Shown here: positions 51,627 to 61,130 of the stretch, one piece after another | Layout: every line of letters begins with the position of its first letter | Position numbering within the stretch: the stretch's first letter is position 1 | Assembly (NCBI GenBank): GCA_033557835.1 | Contig: JAWQRO010000063.1 | Location: forward strand, 1 to 64,000 | DNA from: Helochares maculicollis | Lineage: Eukaryota; Arthropoda; Insecta; Coleoptera; Hydrophilidae | Length of the DNA: 64,000 nucleotides | Reading direction: 5' to 3' | The notes under the pieces: generated by a model | What the model was told of the DNA's origin: nothing | The model's input: only the letters and a program-made list of their open reading frames with translations | Database searches by the model: none | Position numbers and translations under genes: made by a program

Positions 51627-53199
51627 CTATTTGTAACCCTTAAAGTGTGTACGATGTTTATTGAACATTGCTTCAAAAAATGGATTATTCCCTAACGTTT
51701 TTAATTCTTCAAGTGCTTTCTGTCTCATCTCTTCAATTAGATTGTTGGCATATTGTAAACTTCCATGTTTCTCCAGAACGTTGAAGAAGAACTTTTTCAT
51801 GTGAGGATCTTTAGTTTTCATACGCAGAATACTGGCAAGCTTAGGGTCATAACCTTCTTTTTCAATAGCATGAATCATAGGAATAGTTGATTTTCCTTCA
51901 CTGATATCTCCGAGCAATCCGTAAAGCTAAAATCCACAATGTGCTGCACAAATATGATTAATTATTTAGTTCCGTCTTACTTTATTTTGGTCGGCGAATT
52001 CACTATAATCATTCAAATATTGCCAGTAAATAGCCAATGTATCTATAAATTTTGAATAATCACATTTTGTTTCGCTGAATAGTTGCATCAGTTCTACTTG
52101 CATCTTGATTACAAAACCAGCCTCTGGAAAAATCACTAGAATTAGTAAATGCTACCGGGCTGTTATGTGAACTAAATTAATTATTTACTAAATTATAAAT
52201 ATTCGAATAAATGAAAATATTGCTCCATTAATGTTATTAAGAGAAGACAAAGTATTTACTTTACTGAAATGGGTAAAGTCAAAAAGTAAAATAATTGGGT
52301 TTCCCTTGAAATGAATGAACGGATAGAGCGAAAGTTTCCGGATGCTTTCTAAATATTGCTTTTTCGTTATATGTCTGATCCAGTTTTGAATCGAATCGTC
52401 ACTTGTGATGAAAAATGAACAACAACAATTTCAAATATTCGGTGAAACCAACTGTAAGAGATTATGCAAAAACAAATAAAAATTGACTTTCCACCATGAC
52501 AACGCTAGATCATATGCTGCACGATTAACTTTATTAAAACTTTAGAAATTGGAGTTGGAGTTTCGTAATCATCCACCATACTTATCAGATTAAGGTCTCA
52601 ATATCTACCACCACGTTTTCCCCAACTTGGGTAACTTTAACAAGACAACTATTTCTTTTCGACAATATAGTAAAACTGGACTTTACGAAATTCATCATTT
52701 TATAACTTACTATCAACAACAATATGGTTATACGATTCTGTAGTGAGGGATTTATTGTGATCTCTAAAATAAATTTCCATTCCTTGACCATGGTAACATT
52801 GCACTAATCTGTTAAGAAATAAGTCAAGTGCTTCACTTTTTCCTAGCTGTAAACATAAACGAACAGCTTTGGAAATGGAAATAATATAGCTATTGTAGCA
52901 AAATTCTTTTCCATATAACAGTTGGGCTGTTGGAGTCCCTCCCCTATAGCTTGAATCATCCAGTACGTCATCCATCCTACGAAACAATCATTTGAAGTGA
53001 ACTGATGTAAATATTTTGTGTATAAAATAACTACTTACATGTATGCGTTGGAATATAGTATTTCCATTATGTTTTTAATTATCTCATTTTTCTTCTCCGG
53101 AATATTTAACCAATGATTGAAACCACTTGCAACAAAAAGAAAAACTTTCTCATACCGAATGTTTTTAACAGGCAAATCAAAAATTTCCTTCATATCCAT
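51627..53199 (-). CDS. GGPPS-derived terpene synthase-like protein, copy 2
   Basis: Exons on the minus strand: 53203-53039 (coding from ATG 53199), 52976-52711, 52123-51981 and 51926-51627, giving 289 aa. Phases and the middle exon lengths (266 and 143) equal those of copies 1 and 3. It has FNHWLNIPEKK, an intact first Asp-rich motif DDVLD (residues 56-60), GQGMEIYFRDH, VELMQLFSE, a second motif NDYSE (180-184) in place of DDxxD, and GDISEGKSTIPMIHA. The Arg that normally follows as the second of Arg-Arg is Gly (SYRGG). An intact first motif can still bind Mg and an allylic diphosphate, while IPP binding looks weakened. This suggests ionisation of a prenyl diphosphate rather than chain elongation (inference). 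Intron 2 holds a mariner relic. Confidence 0.85.
52294..52625 (+). mobile_element. Mariner relic inside intron 2 of synthase copy 2
   Basis: On the plus strand, opposite to the host gene, broken frames read WVSLEMNERIERKFPDAF, then NRIVTCDEK at about 52390-52415. After an internal loss comes FHHDNARSYAARLTLLKL near 52490-52545 and FRNHPPYLSD to about 52590. These are the mariner RIVT-DEKW, HDNAR and HPPYSPD blocks. About 80 bases separate DEK from HDNA, where a full transposase has far more, so the copy is internally deleted. It makes this intron (587 nt) longer than its equivalents in copies 1 and 3 (328 and 243 nt). Confidence 0.8.
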
Positions 53200-53245
53200 A
53201 GTACTGATTTGCAGTATGCAAAAAGAACGCAACAACAAGAAATGG

Positions 53246-53356
53246 TATTTAAAAAGTCTAATAATTACTTGCCAACTATCATTTTTATTTATTTATTGCG
53301 ATAATCTAAATATAGCAAATTAATGATAGCCCAACTATTGCTTTAACATTGACCTC
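53246..53356 (-). promoter_or_regulatory. Candidate proximal promoter of synthase copy 2
   Basis: On the minus strand a GAGGTCAAT element (53356-53348), which contains an AGGTCA nuclear-receptor half-site, lies about 150 bases upstream of the start codon. A TATA-like TTTAAATA lies at 53253-53246. The stretch just before the start resembles the leader of copy 3 (GCGT, T-rich, then TGCAAA). The transcription start is not defined. Confidence 0.35.
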
Positions 53357-53475
53357 AGATTAATCATACTGTAATTTAATTCAAACTTAGTTATAAGATT
53401 TACTTGAAAACACATTATACAATTAATATTGAGTTTTGATTTTAAAAATAATTTAAAGTAATAGCTATACTTACT

Positions 53476-53586
53476 TCAGGCATGAATGCAATCGATTATG
53501 ATCTTATTGTGCTTTACTTCCGTAGAATAAATTGTCTGTTGTAGTATGACGGATTTTATTATTTCTGATTCACTAACAGTTGTCAT
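53476..53586 (-). other. Small open frame with adjoining splice donor upstream of copy 2
   Basis: A 36-codon minus-strand frame, MTTVSESEIIKSVILQQT at its start, ends in TGA one base before a perfect GTAAGT donor. It lies about 280 bases upstream of the first coding exon of copy 2. It could be a 5' UTR exon carrying an upstream frame, a remnant of another copy, or chance. It does not resemble the usual N-terminus of the family. Confidence 0.25.
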
Positions 53587-54176
53587 TGTAAATTTTTATG
53601 GGAATAACGCTTATAACAGTTAAGTTATTTAGTTTTTTCTTTAAATAATCGTCAAATTAATTAGGGAATCAAATATAAAATATAAAAAGAAAAATAAAAC
53701 TCTTTCTGGAAAAATAATCATTTTAATAAACCAATAAAAATAAAAAAAATATATCAACATAAAATATCACCAAATGCTCTTCGTCAATGCGGGATTAAAA
53801 TTGAACATAGCCTTTAGCGTTATGGAATAAAATATCATTTTTCATAAATATAAAAAGTAAAATAAATACAAATGTATCAATGCTGCAAAAATTATGTAAT
53901 GTATCAGAATTCTCTAAAAATGAAAAATGGATCTGCAAATTTTTTGCGCTAAGAAGGTAGTGCATCTGTTTTGTGAGAGTATTTGAGTTTAGGTAGAATA
54001 GTGCGACAGAAAAAGTATCTTCCTTCTACTTTAAATTTTGGTCCAATGAGGGTTTATTTCAAATGTGGAGAAAATATACTTCTTTTACGATTATTACGTA
54101 AGTACAGGTGAAATGCTGTTAAATTTACAGCTTTATAAATTTCGAAATAAAAGACTCGAGGCTATTTTTTTTATCA

Positions 54177-54182
54177 TTTATT
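54177..54182 (-). terminator. Polyadenylation signal of synthase copy 3
   Basis: AATAAA on the minus strand, 63 bases beyond the stop codon of copy 3. Confidence 0.55.
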
Positions 54183-54245
54183 TATGAATGTACACCATTT
54201 TTGTCTTTGGCAAGCCGTTTGAAAAATGATAATACACTACTGCAG

Positions 54246-55497
54246 TCAGAAATTATACAAATACAAGCTTCTCTTTACACGTTCTTCAAAAATAGGATTA
54301 CCTCCTAATTTTTTAATTTCATCAAGTACTTGTCGCCTCAAATCTTCAATCACTTTCTTAGTGTATTCCAAACTTCCATGTTTTTCTAATATGTCATAAA
54401 CGAATTTTTTCATTAGAGGATCTTTAGTCCTCATACGAAGTATACTAGCAAGTTTGGGATCATCGCTTTCTTGTTCCATGGCATGAATCATTGGCATAGT
54501 TGCTTTTCCTTCAGTTATATCCCCAAGAAATCCATGATGCTAAAACCACAATATTTATATGTACAAAATGCATGTTTATAGAAACAGATCTGTTATGTAT
54601 TTTCGACTTACTTTATTTTTTATTTCAAAGTCACTAAAATCGTTCAAGTATTGCCAATAAGCGGTCCATAAGTAAACAAATTTCGAGAGATCTACTTTAT
54701 TTTTGCTGAAAAGTTGCATCATTTCCATTTGCATCGAAAATATACAACCCGTTTCTGAAAAATAACTCAGTGAAAATTGTTAGGTAAGTACAATTACTTT
54801 TATAATATATGTTATTCATATATTGAATAAATTAGTAAAGTTTTTAGAAGTTATTATTTTGAAAAAGAGTTTTAACAATAGCTACTTAATCTTGCTAATT
54901 CATGACTACACCTAACAAAATTATATCCGGAAAGATCCTACATATAAAGGTTGTGTGGCGGGACTTTTTTCTGGCTTAAAACTGATTTATAACTTACTGT
55001 CAAAAACAATTTTGTTGTATTCTTCCGGATTAAGAATTTTGTTGTGATCTCTATAATAAATTTCGATTCCTTGTCCTGTGTAGCCTTGACTTAATCTGTC
55101 CACAAATACTAGAATGGAATCATCATTTCCTAATTGTGAGCATATCCGAACAACTTCTGAGAAGGAAATAATGCAGGCATTGTAGCAAAATTCTTTTCCA
55201 TATAACAGATAAGTAGGTGGAGCTCCACCTCTTTGGTACGAGTCATCCAATGCATCATCCATTCTGCAAAAGAATCAAATTAATGATGCTTTATAAAGCG
55301 AGTTTTCAATTCAGTAAATAAAAAATATTTACTTACGTAAAAGCATGTGCATATACAACTGCCATAGCTTTCTTAATGATTTCATTTTTGCTTTCTGGAA
55401 TATTTAGCCAATGATTAAAGCCTTCGGCAAGAAGATCGTAAGTCTTCTCAAACTGAACGTCTTGTATAGGCAAAGAAAATAGCTTTTCAGGATTCAT
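54246..55497 (-). CDS. GGPPS-derived terpene synthase-like protein, copy 3
   Basis: Exons on the minus strand: 55497-55337, 55263-54998, 54754-54612 and 54539-54246, giving 287 aa. ATG 55497 is chosen because it sits about 95 bases after a TATA box and aligns with the start of copy 2. Motifs: FNHWLNIPESK, first Asp-rich motif DDALD (residues 56-60), QRGGAPPTY, GQGIEIYYRDH, MEMMQLFSK, second motif NDFSD (180-184), GDITEGKATMPMIHA and GGNPIFEE. The LPGKxxR stretch that binds IPP in prenyl synthases reads LPIQDVQ here, so both basic residues are lost, and the Arg after the first motif is Gly. Of the three, this copy looks most clearly like a terpene synthase rather than a prenyl synthase (inference). 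It is the most upstream gene of the array. Confidence 0.86.
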
Positions 55498-55586
55498 TTT
55501 TGCAATACACGATGAAAGTGCACGCCAGGAGTGGAACAAAATAAGTAGTGTTTGAAAGACTAAATGGTTAATGGCCAAGTTGAACG

Positions 55587-55614
55587 TTTATATATTCGAT
55601 ACAATATTGACCTC
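55587..55614 (-). promoter_or_regulatory. TATA box and AGGTCA half-site of synthase copy 3
   Basis: The minus strand reads GAGGTCAAT (55614-55606) and, 11 bases later, ATATATAAA (55595-55587). About 30 bases further is an initiator-like TTTAGTCT, a standard spacing. The start codon lies about 90 bases downstream of the TATA box. The same GAGGTCAAT nonamer occurs upstream of copy 2. A nuclear-receptor input is a guess from the half-site. Confidence 0.5.
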
Positions 55615-57672
55615 TGGCCTATCTTTGCTTTATTTTCCTTAATTTTTAAATAAATCACATAACGAATAATGACGTAAGTTCTTTCTAATGGAATTCCGTA
55701 ATTATAAGTTTATACTAGTTGTCGTTCTGTAATAGAATTTCAAAACATACAAGGACAACAAAATTTATAATTAGCTTAGGTAAAAATAATAAATATTTAC
55801 ATATTACATTTAAAGTAATTCTTCGGATAATAATACCAAATTAAAAATAGTGTTCTAAAATATTCAGTTGTATGAGTATTTAAGGCTATTAATCTATCTA
55901 CCTATTGATTAATGCTATTTTAATATGGCCAGAAATAGTTTTTACTTTTGATTTTATAAGGGTTCTCGTATCCTCGAATAAAGTATTTTGTTAGTAGTAC
56001 AGAGTATACTTTTGTATTTAATTGTTTTTACATATGATGTATTCAACAAATATTAAGGTATATACATCGATGGCTAAGTTATGAAACATCCTAGTTAAGC
56101 GCAACCGTATACGGGGGTCCTGAACAAAATTTTTCAATTGCGTTTGAATGATTAGCTTATAAAACTATTTGCGTTTTCTTCTTTCTCATGATTGATAATT
56201 GTAGAATTTTGGCTCCAGCAAAAATTCTTTTTTTTAAATGAAGAAACTAAAAATGCTGGTTATATCACTTCTTTACTCAGGTAAACTTTGTAATTAAATT
56301 TTCGTACGTCATCTAAATTTGTTTAATAAAGTTCGGCTTGAAGCATTCAACTAAGAATTAAGTGGTTGCAAATTCAAAATTAAATTATTTTCTTTAGCAA
56401 CTATTATTAGTAAGCTTCGTAATGTTAAATTGATTCATCAAGAAACATTAGATTTGTTTCATTATTATCTAAGTGAAAATATATTCGAGGTACTTCTGAA
56501 ATATAAATATCACATCTATTCTAATAAATAAGTTCTCTATACAAAATGAAGCTGGATTGAATATTAAGTGGCGACTCTTCTAATTCGCTCTACCGATCCA
56601 TTGCTACAACTGGCATTTGCTACTTTATAAATAGATTGTAAGTTATAAAATGTACATACCTGTAGGAGTGGGGAAAATCAAAAAAATAAATAGTTTAGTT
56701 TTTTTTTAAATTTTGGTCACGCTAACTGAAGTCTTTACCTATAATTCCAAAGTTGGGTTGGTATTACCACCAGAGAAAATGTTTTATAGTTGCGCTCCTG
56801 GTAGTTTTAAAGAAATTGAGTTAGTTTGATTTATATTGATTTGAGCTCGGAAAAAGTTGTGAATATTGCAAAGATGACACCTGAATTTCATTAATAAAAT
56901 CTATTGTAAAATGAGTTATGAAGAAAGCATTAAAGCCTCAAATAAAATTTGAAAAAATCAATGCGGGTAAAGATAGCTGTTCAAATAAAAAATCTTTTCA
57001 TTATCTTAAATAAATAGTTTATTATAATACAGGATTAAATCACAAAAAACAGTCATTATGTTGTTTTTAAATATTTTTTTCTTTATATAAAGAATACATA
57101 TCACATGACACTTCGATTTCATTTCAAACACAACCAAAACTTATATAACAGCAACAGTTTTTTAATGGAAGCTAAGCGTAATTACAGCAACTTATATAAA
57201 AATATAGGCATATGTTTAATGATACAAATTATCGATATGTATGGCTTTGTTTAGAACAAACAAAAACTACAGAAAAACTAAGGTATATAATAATTATATA
57301 GACATAACTGGTATAAATATATCTATGATAAGGAGCTATTATCATGAATTCATACAGTATCGACAATTCATTATAGATGCTATGATAGAATTTTTTTTGT
57401 ACAAATATAAACATTTTGTTCAATAATTAACAGGAAAGCATCAAAATAGATAGTTAATATTCAATTTGCCTTAAAGACTATGATAATTTGGCAATTTTTG
57501 TACGTCTGCATAAGTTTAGAATTTTTTGAATAGTTCACGTATCCAAGGAACTTTAGAAAATAGAAAAATTAACAAATATTTAGAGCAACGCGAACATTAT
57601 TCAAAAAAAATCTTAAAACTTCACAGAAATATTTTAAAGCTTTCCAATGTGACAACATGAAATGGACAAGTC
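55615..57672. other. Spacer upstream of the synthase array
   Basis: AT-rich sequence between the copy 3 promoter and the 3' end of the receptor gene. No exon, RNA or repeat recognised. Confidence 0.5.
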
Positions 57673-57678
57673 TTTATT
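57673..57678 (-). terminator. Polyadenylation signal overlapping the receptor stop region
   Basis: AATAAA on the minus strand starts two bases after the TAA stop of the receptor. Used alone it would give a very short 3' UTR. Confidence 0.4.
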
Positions 57679-57680
57679 AT

Positions 57681-60600
57681 TTACAGATTAACGGTAGTAA
57701 TGACAGAGCTTTGTTTAAACGAACCGTTGATCCACTTCTTGCTGTAATCCTCCAGCTTTTCCTGATCCTTGCTGAAGGCTGGAGGGCTGAGTTCTAGGGG
57801 TAGTCGCGTTATTGTCGAATGGGGTATCATTGTAGACACCGCCCTGTCGCATCGATGGTTTGTTGCTTGATAAACGGGTTGCTTGTAATTTTCTTCGATA
57901 CCTGTATCAAGAAACTGAAATATTCGATTGGTCACATTTTAGCTTGCCTATTTAAAGCATGCTAAGCCAAAATGGGTACCGGTTATGTATTATACATCGT
58001 TATATTTTATGAAATACACTTTCTAAGTTCTTGCACACATAATCATTAGAAGCCAACGATTTTCCTCCATATAAATAGCAAAGAAAATAAGCCTGTCAAA
58101 GATATCATTATTGTGTGGTAAGAGTGGGTAATATATCTATTATTAACAAGATACTTTGTTTAAGTATAACTTACAATCACCGTTGGATTATGTGGTGGGC
58201 GATTGAACATATTTTATAAATAATACTTGTTCATACGCAGATGAGGTTATATTAGGTAAAAAGCTTAAATCAATAAACAAGTTAGCTTTTGTTAAGGACA
58301 AGCATAAAGATAGCTATTTTGTTAAAAATCGCATTTAAAAATTGCAAAAAATATATAGATGGTTTTGATTTTTAATGGTCCTTAGGCTTCCTAAATTTAG
58401 AATATTGTAGTGTCATCAATAAAACTCAATTTAATAATAGCAATTATCTACTTCTAAAAATTGGCATGTCATTGCCTATGCATTAAAGAATATTTAGATA
58501 TATTACTATAATAAATGAAAAAAGTCAATATTTTTCTATTTTAATTCATTTATATTTGTAGTTTTTTCCTTATGGTTCCAACAATCAATAATAATTATCT
58601 TATTAGGAACATTATTTTTTATTCGGAATAATATGTACACTGTAATACCTACTGTCATAAAAAATAATTTTCCTTTTGCACCTTGAAGTAGCGTAGGTAA
58701 CTATAGTTTCCTGCGTGTGACCTAAAAAGAAAGGAAAATAAAATAATTTATACTTTAGATATGTGCAGGGTGGCATAATATTCTCAGATTAATAGAAGTA
58801 TTCCGAGTGTTTGAGCAATAAACTATAATGAAATGTGAACAGCGAAAGAGTCGGTGAAGATGGGAGCTTACTTAGAGATTTATTATCTTTTTGTGGAATA
58901 ATATTTTGCCTCCCCCTTGCCAGTATAAATTATTTAGCCAATCATACTCGCCCTTGCGTTTCCTAAATGTGCACATACATCCAAGAGAATTGGGCGCGGA
59001 GGAACGTTATTTTGTTGCGTTAATTAACTGCTTCAAGAAGATTAAAACCCAGTACCAATAATGGCTTTAGCATACTTTGCTCTTTATTATATAATACATA
59101 TCTTTATCTATTATATTTATTTTTATTTATTTAGGATATCCCGTAGTAAATGATTTCAATTATTTCTATTAAAATGATATTCTATATTGTTGAAAAATTT
59201 TAAAATTTTGAAGTAGATTCATTTCGTAAAGTTATTGGCGAAACACTTTTTTATAGATATTAATTGAAGGGCCTTAATTATAATACCTCAATATTATTTG
59301 TCATTGATACTATGTTCACTAAATTTGCATACTTTGTATACAGTTTTAATAGCAAAAAATATTAAACAATCCAGATTTATAAAATATATAAGCGCGATAG
59401 TTGGTGCAAAGACATATCTGCAGATGAATTATTACACATATAACATTATAGATTTTTCTTTAAATACAATTTGTATAGTGCATGCGTGTTAAGATGTCCC
59501 AAATACTGAAATAAACTGATTAAATCGCCTTCCTTTACAATTTTCTGTAATTGAAATTGTGATAAGAAATGGAATTGCTCACCTGATTTTGAATAAGAAT
59601 GCGTATTGTGTCCAATAAATGGAGGAGTTTCCGCTCCTTCTTTATGGGACCTTCTCCTGAACACATATTTCCAGCAGCAAATGGCAGTTTTGAAGTAGGT
59701 CCTGAATCTGCGGAACGGCAATTCGATTTAATTATTTAATTTCAAAATTGCAGTGAAATTGAAAGTGAAATTTATTCAATTTTTTTGTAAGCAGGTCATT
59801 AGGAAGAAGTTCGGTAAAAAAAGTTTTTTGAAAAGAGTGTCAGTTGGAATTAGACAAGGATTTGTAGGATGAAATCTTATAAATTCTTTTTATTCGATTA
59901 CATTTTTCTGCGCCCAATATAAAAAACGGAGAAACATTTTCAATTCCAGTTACTGTAATTTATAATGTACTTCTTTATACTCTAGAGATCCAATTTATCA
60001 TTCTTTTCCGCGAGTAGAATATAAGTCTAAATTTGTAGAATTCAACTTGTGTTTATCTTAATTTTGTACTGGAAATTAACTCAATCAAATTGTATAATAT
60101 CGTTGTTTTAAGTTGTTTTTTCAATATTCTCTTTAATAAGAAAATTACTTAGTTATTGTTTCTTAACTCTATTGGGTTTCAAATCAGAGATATATTACAA
60201 AAGTTTTCCAGCAGTCTGTAGCGGATACTCGGGAGTTCAATATTTTATTTAAAACAACTTTTCGTACACAGGAAGCAAGATACATCTGTTGCACTCAAGA
60301 ATGAAGCGATTTTAGAAAAAATCCAAATCTTAATTGTTGGGAATAGAGTATAATGTTATTTTCCATATTGGTTTTTAAATATAATCGTTGTATTAGCGCA
60401 TAGTTTGAAATGTCGACCATAAAAGATTACCTACACGAAAATGAATTATGAATTAACATTATTAATGAAGAAATGGGTCACTTTTCATCAAATTACATTT
60501 ACTTAAAGCAAATTTTAAACATCGCGTTGTTGATATTTCACGATAGAAAGAAAAATTCCAGTCTGTGTATATAATATTGAGTATATAAGTTAACCTTTAA

Positions 60601-61130
60601 ATTTTTGAAATTTAATCTTTAACCTAAAAATCCTACTATTATTGCTTTTCCTACAAAATTTGGTCTTTTTCAAAACCAGTTAGATGTATTATGCAGCAAT
60701 ATTTTGGGGAAAATGTTAAAGTCTACACAACAGCGCAATTTTCTGACGTAAAATACTAAAATAATCCCTACCCTAAATAAACGGGAACATTTAACCTTAC
60801 GATATAATGATATATATCGCAAAGTGTACACTTTGCGCACGATTTCATTCATGCTACCTAAAAATTGTCGAAACTCCGATTTTTGCGATTTATGTATTTG
60901 CTATCACAATATTACTAACAAATATTGCCTTACCTTGCGTTCATCCAATAATAAATAAGAGGGTTCACCATGGCATTTGCCATAGCAAACCAATAGAAGC
61001 CTAAGTAAACATGCTGAACATATTTGCTGTACAAAACATTCCTATCGTAGTGGGTGTATATGAAGTACCCATGATAAGGGAGCCAGCACAGTCCAAAAAC
61101 AAATACTATAAAGATGAACATTCTTACTAC
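57681..61130 (-). CDS. Natalisin/tachykinin-type receptor (TkR86C-like GPCR), 3' part
   Basis: Partial gene with three minus-strand exons: 61130-60934, 59707-59583 and 57901-57681. They join in phases 2 and 1 and end in TAA. The first holds VVRMFIFIVFVFGLCWLPYH (end of loop 3 and TM6 with the CWLP motif) and, after a short loop, YVQHVYLGFYWFAMANAMV and NPLIYYWMN (TM7 with NPxxY). The second encodes FRTYFKTAICCWKYVFRRR: helix 8 with a likely palmitoylated Cys pair. The third is the Ser-rich tail ending SSVITTVNL. The QH-YLGFYW-AM-NAMVNPLIYYWMN pattern is what I recall for the fly NKD/TkR86C receptor, now assigned to natalisin. TM1-TM5 are not in the window and should lie beyond 64000. Subtype is less certain than family. 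Confidence 0.85.
57902..59582. other. Receptor intron (last)
   Basis: Bounded on the minus strand by a GTGAGC donor at 59582 and a GATACAG acceptor at 57902. Reading through the donor extends the frame to a stop at 59446. Confidence 0.6.
59708..60933. other. Receptor intron (penultimate)
   Basis: Minus-strand donor GTAAGG next to 60934 and acceptor CCGCAG next to 59707. Nothing else recognised. Confidence 0.65.
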
